The position numbers and the translations under genes were made by a program. The notes under the pieces were generated by a model. The model saw only the letters and a list, made by a program, of their open reading frames with translations. It made no database searches and was not told where the DNA came from. Below, in pieces: positions 57,170 to 64,000 of a stretch of 64,000 bases of DNA. Where the stretch lies: contig CANCVB010000002.1 of the NCBI GenBank assembly GCA_947381415.1, positions 106,487 through 170,486 on the forward strand, written 5' to 3'. The stretch's first letter is position 1; every line of letters begins with the position of its first letter. The stretch comes from Burkholderiales bacterium. GTDB taxonomy: Bacteria; Pseudomonadota; Gammaproteobacteria; Burkholderiales; Burkholderiaceae_C.

Positions 57170-57214
57170 ATGGTTTTCTCCTCTGTAAATTCAAATACTT
57201 AACCACCTGCCTTG

Positions 57215-59023
57215 ATGAACCACATCAGAAATTTTTCCATCATTGCGCACATTGACCACGGCAAATCCACCCTGGCAGATCGCATCATTCAGCGCTGCGG
57301 AGGACTGAGCGACAGAGAGATGGAAGCCCAGGTGCTCGACTCGATGGACATCGAAAAAGAGCGGGGGATAACCATCAAGGCACAGACCGCTTCGCTGCGC
57401 TACAAGGCGCAGGATGGCCAGATCTACAACCTCAATTTGATCGACACACCCGGGCATGTGGACTTTTCCTACGAGGTGAGTCGCTCCTTGTCCGCCTGTG
57501 AAGGTGCTTTGTTGGTGGTGGATGCCAGCCAAGGCGTGGAAGCCCAGACCGTGGCCAACTGCTACACCGCGCTCGATCTCGGCGTTGAGGTGGTACCCGT
57601 ACTTAACAAAATGGACTTGGCCTCTGCCGATCCGGACAACGCCAAGACTGAAATTGAGGATGTGATCGGTATCGACGCCTCGGAGGCTATTCCTTGTTCG
57701 GCCAAAACCGGCATGGGCGTGGAAGAGATCTTGGAAGCCGTGGTCGCCAAAATACCGCCACCGCGTGGCAACCCCGACGCCCCCTTGCGCGCCATGATCA
57801 TCGACAGCTGGTTTGATACCTATGTAGGTGTGGTCATGTTGGTGCGGGTGGTCGATGGGCGCATCGCCAAGGGTGAGCGCTTCAAGATGATGGCCACCAA
57901 CGCGGTCTACAACGCTGACAACTTGGGGGTGTTCACCCCGGCCAACGAGCCGCGTGAATCGCTGGAAGCGGGCGAGGTGGGCTTCATCATCGCGGGCATC
58001 AAAGAATTGCAAGCGGCCAAGGTGGGTGACACCATCACCTTGGAGAAAAAACTGCCCAACAACCTGGGGCCTGCCGAAGAAGCCCTGCCAGGCTTCAAGG
58101 AAATCCAGCCGCAAGTGTTTGCAGGCCTGTACCCCACCGAGGCCAACCAATACGACGCCTTGCGCGATGCCTTGGAAAAACTCAAGCTCAACGACTCGTC
58201 GCTGCGTTACGAGCCCGAGGTGTCCCAGGCCCTGGGTTTTGGCTTTCGCTGCGGCTTTTTGGGCCTTTTGCACATGGAGATCGTGCAAGAGCGCCTGGAG
58301 CGCGAGTTTGACCAAGACCTGATCACCACCGCACCCAGCGTGGTGTACGAGGTGCTGAGGGCCGACGGCGAGATCATCATGGTGGAGAACCCCTCCAAGA
58401 TGCCCGAGGCCAGCAAGATGGAGGAAATCCGCGAGCCCATCGTCACGGTGCATTTGTACATGCCACAAGACTACGTGGGCGCGGTCATGACCCTGGCCAA
58501 CCAAAAACGCGGTGTGCAACTCAACATGGCCTACCACGGCCGCCAGGTGATGCTCACCTATGAAATGCCGCTGGGCGAGATCGTGCTGGACTTCTTTGAC
58601 AAGCTCAAGAGCGTCAGCCGCGGCTATGCGTCCATGGACTACGAATTTAAGGAATACCGCGCCGCAGACGTGGTGAAGGTGGATATTTTGTTGAACGGTG
58701 AGCGGGTGGACGCCTTGTCCATCATTGTTCACCGCAGCCAGTCGCAGTACCGCGGCCGCGCGGTGGTGTCCAAGATGCGCGAAATCATCAGCCGACAAAT
58801 GTTCGACGTGGCGATTCAAGCAGCGATTGGCGCCAACATCATTTCTCGCGAGACCATCAAGGCTTTGCGTAAAAACGTGCTGGCAAAATGCTACGGTGGC
58901 GACATCAGTCGCAAGCGAAAACTTTTAGAGAAACAAAAAGCAGGCAAGAAACGCATGAAACAGATCGGATCGGTAGAAGTACCCCAGGAAGCCTTTTTGG
59001 CGATATTGCAGGTGGAAGATTGA
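57215..59023 (+). CDS. lepA: Elongation factor 4 (LepA)
   Basis: 602 residues from ATG 57215 (a TTG one codon earlier is possible). GTPase motifs: [30 protein letters not shown]. The C-terminal LepA-specific domain has [20 protein letters not shown]. Helps ribosomes during translation or assembly. First of lepA-lepB-rnc-era-recO-pdxJ-acpS-nagZ; the stop overlaps the lepB TTG start. Confidence 0.96.
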   Translation: MNHIRNFSIIAHIDHGKSTLADRIIQRCGGLSDREMEAQVLDSMDIEKERGITIKAQTASLRYKAQDGQIYNLNLIDTPGHVDFSYEVSRSLSACEGALLVVDASQGVEAQTVANCYTALDLGVEVVPVLNKMDLASADPDNAKTEIEDVIGIDASEAIPCSAKTGMGVEEILEAVVAKIPPPRGNPDAPLRAMIIDSWFDTYVGVVMLVRVVDGRIAKGERFKMMATNAVYNADNLGVFTPANEPRESLEAGEVGFIIAGIKELQAAKVGDTITLEKKLPNNLGPAEEALPGFKEIQPQVFAGLYPTEANQYDALRDALEKLKLNDSSLRYEPEVSQALGFGFRCGFLGLLHMEIVQERLEREFDQDLITTAPSVVYEVLRADGEIIMVENPSKMPEASKMEEIREPIVTVHLYMPQDYVGAVMTLANQKRGVQLNMAYHGRQVMLTYEMPLGEIVLDFFDKLKSVSRGYASMDYEFKEYRAADVVKVDILLNGERVDALSIIVHRSQSQYRGRAVVSKMREIISRQMFDVAIQAAIGANIISRETIKALRKNVLAKCYGGDISRKRKLLEKQKAGKKRMKQIGSVEVPQEAFLAILQVED

Positions 59024-60024
59024 TCGCCGCCATCACCGCCTTGGTACTGGCCGGTTTTGTCGGGTATGCCGGTGCTTGGTATGCCGGTGTGGTGGAAGGC
59101 AATTTTGCTTTGTTGTTGTTGTCGGCAACCACGGTCACAGGGTTTTATTGGGTGGCCGAGCAGTTGTATTTCCTGCCCCAGCGTCGCCGTGCTGCCGAGT
59201 CCTTACAAGCTCAATACGCCAAGCGTGAACAAGAGTTGTCCCAGCAAGGTATTGCCACACCACCCGAGCACCAGCAACTCGGCGCCAAAGTAGAAGCCAT
59301 TTACCGCCAGCCCTGGTGGTTGGACTGGACCGCGGGTTTGTTTCCCGTGATTGCCGCGGTGTTTGTGTTGCGTTCGTTTTTGTTCGAGCCCTTCAAAATC
59401 CCGTCGGGTTCCATGATCCCTACCTTGCATGTGGGCGATTTGATTTTGGTGAACAAATTCCACTACGGTATTCGCTTGCCCGTGATCAATAAAAAAATCA
59501 CCGACGGCAACCCTGTTCAGCGCGGCGATGTGATGGTGTTTCGCTACCCACCCAAGCCCAGTTTGGACTACATCAAGCGGGTCATCGGGGTGCCAGGCGA
59601 CGAGATCGCATACATCAATAAGCACCTCACCATCAATGGTCAGGATGTGGGTAAAACCGCCATTCCCGATTTCTTTGATGCTGACAACATGCGCTACAGC
59701 AAGCAGTTCGAGGAACCCTTGCCGATTGGCAGCACACCTTCCGACATGAAAAATCTGCGGATGCACCGCTTGCTCAACGAAGAGCGTGCACCCGCCTTTG
59801 TCAGCGGCATTGACAACTTTGCCTACAAAGAAAACTGTACCTACAACATCGAGGGGTTTGTGTGCAAAGTTCCCGCGGGTCACTATTTCATGATGGGTGA
59901 CAACCGCGACAACTCGCTGGATTCACGCTACTGGGGCTTTGTGCCCGACCAAAACATCGTGGGCAAAGCCTTTTTTGTTTGGATGAATTTCGGCAACCCC
60001 AGTCGAGTGGGTGGTTTTGATTAA
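59020..60024 (+). CDS. lepB: Signal peptidase I
   Basis: 334 residues from TTG 59020, preceded by AGGTGGA. Two N-terminal membrane helices, then the catalytic serine in [20 protein letters not shown], lysine in [14 protein letters not shown], and [17 protein letters not shown]. Removes signal peptides at the inner membrane. The frame runs upstream into lepA but the overlap (TTGA) and the start of the hydrophobic helix decide for TTG. TTG 59041 is possible. Confidence 0.93.
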   Translation: MIAAITALVLAGFVGYAGAWYAGVVEGNFALLLLSATTVTGFYWVAEQLYFLPQRRRAAESLQAQYAKREQELSQQGIATPPEHQQLGAKVEAIYRQPWWLDWTAGLFPVIAAVFVLRSFLFEPFKIPSGSMIPTLHVGDLILVNKFHYGIRLPVINKKITDGNPVQRGDVMVFRYPPKPSLDYIKRVIGVPGDEIAYINKHLTINGQDVGKTAIPDFFDADNMRYSKQFEEPLPIGSTPSDMKNLRMHRLLNEERAPAFVSGIDNFAYKENCTYNIEGFVCKVPAGHYFMMGDNRDNSLDSRYWGFVPDQNIVGKAFFVWMNFGNPSRVGGFD

Positions 60025-60026
60025 CG

Positions 60027-60725
60027 GTGGCTGAGGTGTCTGACAAGTTGACCACCGCTGGCTTGCAAGACCGTCTGCAACACCGTTTCAGCCAACCCCA
60101 GCTGCTTGAGTTGGCTTTAACCCACCGCAGTTTCAGCAGCCAGCACAACGAGCGTTTAGAGTTTTTGGGTGATTCGGTGCTCAATCTGGCGGTCTCTCGC
60201 CTGCTGTTTACCGCCTTGCACGACCAACCCGAGGGCGATCTCTCGCGCGTGCGTGCCAACTTGGTCAAGCAAGATACCTTGCACCGCTTGGCGCTGGAAC
60301 TGGGTTTGAGCGGCATGATCCGCTTGGGCGACGGCGAGATGCGTTCAGGGGGCCAACAGCGTCCCTCTATCTTGGCTGATGCCTTGGAGGCCATCATTGG
60401 CGCCGTGTTGATGGATGCTGGGTACAGCGCCGCCGAGAGCTTGGTATTGCGCTTGTTTGACAAAGTGGCGATTTCGCCCACCATGACGGCCGCAGCCAAG
60501 GACGCCAAAACCGAATTGCAAGAATGGTTACAGGCCAAACGCATGCAACTGCCGATTTACCGCGTCGTGGGCACCACGGGCGCAGCGCACCAACAGACCT
60601 TCGATGTGGAATGCGAAATCGTGGAATTCAAGCAAACCCAACGCGGTATCGGTAACTCGCGTCGCAGCGGCGAACAAGCCGCCGCCACCGCCATGCTCCA
60701 ATGGCTACAGGAGCAATCGACATGA
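60027..60725 (+). CDS. rnc: Ribonuclease III
   Basis: 232 residues from GTG 60027. RNase III signature [35 protein letters not shown], and a dsRNA-binding domain starting [14 protein letters not shown]. Cuts double-stranded RNA in rRNA and mRNA maturation. Two bases after lepB and ATGA overlap with era. Confidence 0.95.
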   Translation: MAEVSDKLTTAGLQDRLQHRFSQPQLLELALTHRSFSSQHNERLEFLGDSVLNLAVSRLLFTALHDQPEGDLSRVRANLVKQDTLHRLALELGLSGMIRLGDGEMRSGGQQRPSILADALEAIIGAVLMDAGYSAAESLVLRLFDKVAISPTMTAAAKDAKTELQEWLQAKRMQLPIYRVVGTTGAAHQQTFDVECEIVEFKQTQRGIGNSRRSGEQAAATAMLQWLQEQST

Positions 60726-61648
60726 CCGAATCAGACACCCCCGAAACAACCGCTATACAACGCTGTGGCCTGGTGGCCATCGTGGGCAAACCCAATGTGG
60801 GTAAGTCAACCTTGCTCAATGCCTTGGTAGGGCAAAAAATCAGCATCACTTCGCGCAAAGCACAAACCACGCGCCACCGTATCACGGGCATCCGTACCGA
60901 GGGTGAAACCCAGTTCATCTTTGTCGACACGCCGGGCTTTCAAACCGACCATGCCAATGCCCTGAACCGCTCGCTCAACAAAACCGTGATGGGTGCCGTC
61001 AGTGATGTTGACCTGGTGCTGTTTGTCGTGAATGCGGGCAGTTTTGCGCAGGCTGACGCCAAAGTGTTGGCGCTATTGAATTCAAACATTCCTTCTTTGT
61101 TGATCGCCAACAAGCTCGACAAGGTGCACCGGCGCGAAGAACTCGCGCCTTGGTTGCGCGACATGCAAGCGCGGCACCCGTTTGCCCAGTTCATGCCGAT
61201 GTCGGCGAAAAACCCCAAGGACATCGAGCGCTTGCTGGTGCAGTGCAAAGCGTATTTGCCCGAGCAAGCTTGGTGGTACAGCGAGGACGAGCTTACCGAC
61301 CGCAGTGAAAAATTCTTGGCCAGCGAAATCATCCGTGAGAAGTTGTTTCGTTTCACCGGTGACGAGTTGCCCTACACCTCGACGGTCATCATTGACAGGT
61401 TCACCGAGGAACCTGGCAAAACTGTCTCGCGCATGGTGCGCATCGCTGCCACCATCGTGGTCGAGCGGGATGGCCACAAAGCGATGGTGATTGGCGAAGG
61501 CGGTGAGCGCTTAAAGCAAATTGGCACGCTGGCCCGGCAAGAGTTGGAAAAACTGATGGACGCCAAAGTCTTCATCGAGTTATGGGTGAAGGTGCGCTCG
61601 GGTTGGGCCGATGATGAAGCGCGGGTGCGCAGCTTTGGCTACGAGTAA
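60722..61648 (+). CDS. era: GTPase Era
   Basis: 308 residues from ATG 60722. G1 [15 protein letters not shown]3 DTPGF, G4 NKLDKV. The KH domain is near the C-terminus ([31 protein letters not shown]). Binds the 16S rRNA 3' end during small-subunit assembly. Follows rnc with a 4-bp overlap. Confidence 0.96.
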   Translation: MTESDTPETTAIQRCGLVAIVGKPNVGKSTLLNALVGQKISITSRKAQTTRHRITGIRTEGETQFIFVDTPGFQTDHANALNRSLNKTVMGAVSDVDLVLFVVNAGSFAQADAKVLALLNSNIPSLLIANKLDKVHRREELAPWLRDMQARHPFAQFMPMSAKNPKDIERLLVQCKAYLPEQAWWYSEDELTDRSEKFLASEIIREKLFRFTGDELPYTSTVIIDRFTEEPGKTVSRMVRIAATIVVERDGHKAMVIGEGGERLKQIGTLARQELEKLMDAKVFIELWVKVRSGWADDEARVRSFGYE

Positions 61649-62405
61649 GGCGGCGCAACTCAGGGTTCTGGATGAACCTGGTTTTGTCCTTCACCATTAC
61701 GACTGGAGTGAATCCAGCCGTATTTTGGAAGTGTTCACCCGCCACCACGGGCGCGTGGCTTTGGTGGCCAAAGGTGCCAAGCGGCCCACCTCCAACCTGC
61801 GTGCGGTGTTGTTGCCGCTGCAACCGCTCTCGCTGTGCTACGGCGGCGACGCCGAGATTCGCACTTTGAAAAGTGCGGAGTGGGCAGGCGGGCATGTCAT
61901 GCCCAGCGGCGAGGCCTTGTTGTCCGGCTATTACCTCAATGAGCTTTTGCTGCGCTTGTTGGCGCGCGACGACCCGCATCCCCTTGTGTTTGATATGTAC
62001 CGTCACACTGTCAAGGTATTGGCCAGCGGTTTGGACAACACCATCGCGCCTTTGCTGCGTGCGTTTGAAATGCTGTTGTTGCGAGACATTGGTTTTCTGC
62101 CCGACCTGCGCATGCAAACCCTGACCCTGCAAGCCGTGCAACCCGAGGCCAGCTATGCCTTGTTTGCGGAAGGCGGCCTCAGAGCCGTGGATGAAGGCAT
62201 GGCTTTGCGTGGCAACCATTGGCTTCAGTTGCATGCGGCACTCACCAGCGACGCACCGTTGCCCGCCTTGTTGCGCAGTTGCGCCGAGCTCGCGCCTGAA
62301 TGGCGTAGCGCCCTGCAAACCCAGTTACGCAACCTCTTGCACTACCATTGCGGCGTCACCAGCTTGCGCACCCGCCAAGTGATGATGCAATTGCAAGCCC
62401 TATGA
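61611..62405 (+). CDS. recO: DNA repair protein RecO
   Basis: 264 residues if it starts at ATG 61611, overlapping era by 38 bp. TTG 61635 would shorten this and is plausible. OB-fold with [38 protein letters not shown] split across strands; the later helices [16 protein letters not shown] and [15 protein letters not shown] fit RecO. It loads RecA through RecR during gap repair. Confidence 0.92.
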   Translation: MMKRGCAALATSKAAQLRVLDEPGFVLHHYDWSESSRILEVFTRHHGRVALVAKGAKRPTSNLRAVLLPLQPLSLCYGGDAEIRTLKSAEWAGGHVMPSGEALLSGYYLNELLLRLLARDDPHPLVFDMYRHTVKVLASGLDNTIAPLLRAFEMLLLRDIGFLPDLRMQTLTLQAVQPEASYALFAEGGLRAVDEGMALRGNHWLQLHAALTSDAPLPALLRSCAELAPEWRSALQTQLRNLLHYHCGVTSLRTRQVMMQLQAL

Positions 62406-63136
62406 ACACCCATCTGTCCGTCAATTTGAACAAGGTTGCGCTGGTGCGCAACACCCGCCACTTGGGCATTCCCAGCGTCACCCGCGCAGCCACCCTGTGT
62501 TTGCAAGCGGGGGCACATGGCATCACGGTACACCCTCGGCCTGACCAAAGGCATATCCGCGACAGCGATGTGTTTGACTTGGCAGCGCTTTTGAAGGACT
62601 GGCCTGATCGCGAGTTCAACATCGAGGGCAACCCGTTTCACAACCTGATGGCATTGGTGGAAAAAGTGCGGCCCCAGCAGGTCACTTTCGTGCCCGATGG
62701 CGAAGGCCAGTTCACCTCAGACCACGGCTGGCGCTTTCCAGACGATGCCCAAAAGCTGCGCCCCCTCATTGCCCAGGCCCAGGCTTGGGGTGCGCGGGTG
62801 AGCCTGTTCATGGACGCCGACCCAGCTGCCATGCAAGCTGCAAAGGAAGTGGGCGCTGACCGTGTAGAGCTTTACACCGAACCTTACGCTGCCAGCCATG
62901 GCAGCACCCAAAGCCCGTTGGTACTGGCGACGTTTACGCAATCCGCCAAACAAGCCCAAGCCGTGGGCTTGCAGGTCAATGCGGGCCATGATTTGAACCT
63001 GCACAATTTGCGCGACTTTGTGCAGGCTGTGCCCGGTGTGAAAGAGGTCTCCATCGGCCACGCCCTGATGGCCGATGCCTTGGAAATGGGCTACAGCGCC
63101 ACCGTGCAAGCCTATTTGAAGTGCCTGCACGCATGA
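62402..63136 (+). CDS. pdxJ: Pyridoxine 5'-phosphate synthase
   Basis: 244 residues from ATG 62402, which overlaps the recO stop. [16 protein letters not shown] at the N-terminus, [21 protein letters not shown] and [15 protein letters not shown] are PdxJ hallmarks. Makes PNP from 1-deoxyxylulose-5-phosphate and aminoacetone-phosphate. Start of the frame 54 bp upstream is not conserved. Confidence 0.96.
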   Translation: MNTHLSVNLNKVALVRNTRHLGIPSVTRAATLCLQAGAHGITVHPRPDQRHIRDSDVFDLAALLKDWPDREFNIEGNPFHNLMALVEKVRPQQVTFVPDGEGQFTSDHGWRFPDDAQKLRPLIAQAQAWGARVSLFMDADPAAMQAAKEVGADRVELYTEPYAASHGSTQSPLVLATFTQSAKQAQAVGLQVNAGHDLNLHNLRDFVQAVPGVKEVSIGHALMADALEMGYSATVQAYLKCLHA

Positions 63137-63537
63137 GCCAGATTTACGGCATCGGTACCGATATTTGCGACATTCGCCGCATTCGTGCCGCCTATGAACG
63201 CCATGGTGAGCGCTTTGCGCTGAAAGTGCTGAGTGAGGCCGAAATGCAGACCTTTCGCGCCCGCAGCGCGCGTTGGCCGGATCGGGGTGTGCGGTTTTTG
63301 GCGACGCGCTTTTCGGTGAAAGAGGCCTTCAGCAAAGCCATCGGCATGGGCATGCGCATGCCCATGACTTGGCGGCATTGCGAAGTCGGCCGCATGCCCA
63401 GCGGTCAGCCCACCATCGTCTTGCATGGCGCCTTGAAAGACTGGTTTGCCCAGCGTCAATTGCGCGCCCACGTCAGCCTCAGCGATGAATCTGACTACGC
63501 CACCAGCCATGTGATTGTTGAACAACTTTTTGCTTGA
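63133..63537 (+). CDS. acpS: Holo-ACP synthase
   Basis: 134 residues from ATG 63133, overlapping pdxJ by 4 bp. Metal-binding Asp in [14 protein letters not shown] and Glu in [13 protein letters not shown]. Transfers phosphopantetheine from CoA to AcpP, whose gene is 10 kb upstream. Sits after pdxJ as in most Proteobacteria. Confidence 0.95.
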   Translation: MSQIYGIGTDICDIRRIRAAYERHGERFALKVLSEAEMQTFRARSARWPDRGVRFLATRFSVKEAFSKAIGMGMRMPMTWRHCEVGRMPSGQPTIVLHGALKDWFAQRQLRAHVSLSDESDYATSHVIVEQLFA

Positions 63538-63540
63538 ACC

Positions 63541-64000
63541 ATGACGACAGTGAACCACGCCCCCTTGATTTTGGACATCGCAGGCACCACCCTCAGCGAC
63601 GCAGACCGCCGACGTTTGGCGCATCCGCTCACTGGCGGCATGATTTTGTTTGGGCGCAACTGGGTCGATCGCCAGCAACTTACCGCTTTGTGCGCCGACA
63701 TCAAACGTGTGCGACCCGACGCCCTGATTTGTGTCGACCATGAAGGCGGGCGGGTACAGCGATTTCGCACCGATGGTTTCACCCATTTGCCCGCGATGGC
63801 CGAATTGGGGCAACTGTGGTTCGAGGATGACAAAGGCTTGCCTGGCAGCGGTGCCTTAAACGCCGCCAACGCCGCCACTGCCTGTGGCTTTTTACTGGCC
63901 TCAGAGTTGCGCGCATGCGGTATCGATTTCAGCTTCACGCCGGTGCTTGATCTGGATTTCGGCACCAGTGGGGTGATTGGTAACCGTGCGTTTTCGCGTG
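63541..64000 (+). CDS. nagZ: Beta-N-acetylhexosaminidase NagZ, N-terminal part (cut by window end)
   Basis: 153 residues visible, starting ATG 63541 three bases after acpS. GH3-family patterns: LILDIAGTTLSDADRRRL, GGMILFGRN, VDHEGGRVQRF and SFTPVLDLDFG.SGVIGNRAFS. The catalytic Asp and His loop lies beyond the window. Acts in peptidoglycan recycling. Last visible gene of the lepA operon. Confidence 0.94.
   Translation, partial: MTTVNHAPLILDIAGTTLSDADRRRLAHPLTGGMILFGRNWVDRQQLTALCADIKRVRPDALICVDHEGGRVQRFRTDGFTHLPAMAELGQLWFEDDKGLPGSGALNAANAATACGFLLASELRACGIDFSFTPVLDLDFGTSGVIGNRAFSR

Larger units (their letters stand above)
56748..57214 (+). other. 467-bp intergenic region between mucD and lepA
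   Basis: No coding sequence is credible. In order it holds an AT-rich island (about 56805-56920), three DnaA-box-like 9-mers (56966-56974, 57003-57011, 57014-57022), a TACAAT box at 57093-57098 and a strong terminator at 57139-57169. Confidence 0.7.

Noticed and set aside
57191..58819. A 542-codon open frame antisense to lepA
   Set aside because: It lies wholly opposite a certain lepA gene, is very rich in His, Gly and Val as expected for the antisense of GC-rich codons, and matches no family.

Overview
The window looks like a piece of the main chromosome of a betaproteobacterium of the order Burkholderiales, most like the freshwater Comamonadaceae (Limnohabitans, Rhodoferax and relatives). 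This is inferred from gene content and order, not from a search. The supporting blocks are: ftsK-lolA-rarA; ppc divergent from hemC-hemD-hemX-hemY; rne divergent from rluC, followed by HAD-Rieske-sppA and the converging maf gene pair; yceD-rpmF-plsX-fabH-fabD-fabG-acpP-fabF; and mucD-lepA-lepB-rnc-era-recO-pdxJ-acpS-nagZ. Base composition is moderately GC-rich and even, apart from one AT-rich island near 56.8-56.9 kb. I see no phage, transposase gene, CRISPR array or rRNA.

Layout. 1-2.5 kb: end of ftsK, lolA, rarA. 2.5-8 kb: three oxidoreductases (a 2Fe-2S/FAD reductase, an SDR, an Old Yellow Enzyme), a large surface-type lipoprotein, and tRNA-Leu(CAA). 8-15.7 kb: cysM-nudix-tusA, then on the minus strand valS followed by a four-gene polar amino acid ABC transporter. 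15.8-20.2 kb: a tandem glycine riboswitch driving a DadA-type FAD amino acid dehydrogenase, a FrnE/DsbA-like protein, and a VOC/FAD-monooxygenase pair. 20.4-23 kb: rubrerythrin, heterodisulfide-reductase-type Fe-S protein and DUF3501, the most intriguing uncharacterised cassette here. 23-31.8 kb: yaaA, a hydrolase, queF, a dienoyl-CoA isomerase-like crotonase, dinB, a lactate-oxidase-family enzyme, benE and an acyl-CoA synthetase. 31.8-41.3 kb: argH, a VapBC-type toxin-antitoxin pair, a tiny membrane protein, ppc and the haem genes. 41.3-49 kb: rne with a long structured leader, rluC and its followers, maf. 49-55 kb: the fatty acid and phospholipid synthesis operon. 55-64 kb: mucD and the lepA-to-nagZ operon, whose genes mostly overlap by 1-4 bp.

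How the parts work together. Most of the window is housekeeping: division, translation, lipid and haem synthesis, tRNA and rRNA maturation. The accessory genes point to an aerobic heterotroph using organic acids, amino acids and perhaps aromatic compounds (BenE, VOC plus flavin monooxygenase, CoA ligase, dienoyl-CoA isomerase), with peroxide/iron protection (rubrerythrin cassette, YaaA).

The points most worth a second look are: the rubrerythrin/Fe-S/DUF3501 cassette; the glycine riboswitch on an amino acid dehydrogenase rather than on the glycine cleavage system; the absence of rpoE-rseA-rseB in the 100-bp gap between fabF and mucD; a cluster of DnaA-box-like sites beside an AT-rich island, followed by a perfect terminator that may end a small RNA upstream of lepA; and a perfect 11-bp hairpin in the rne leader.
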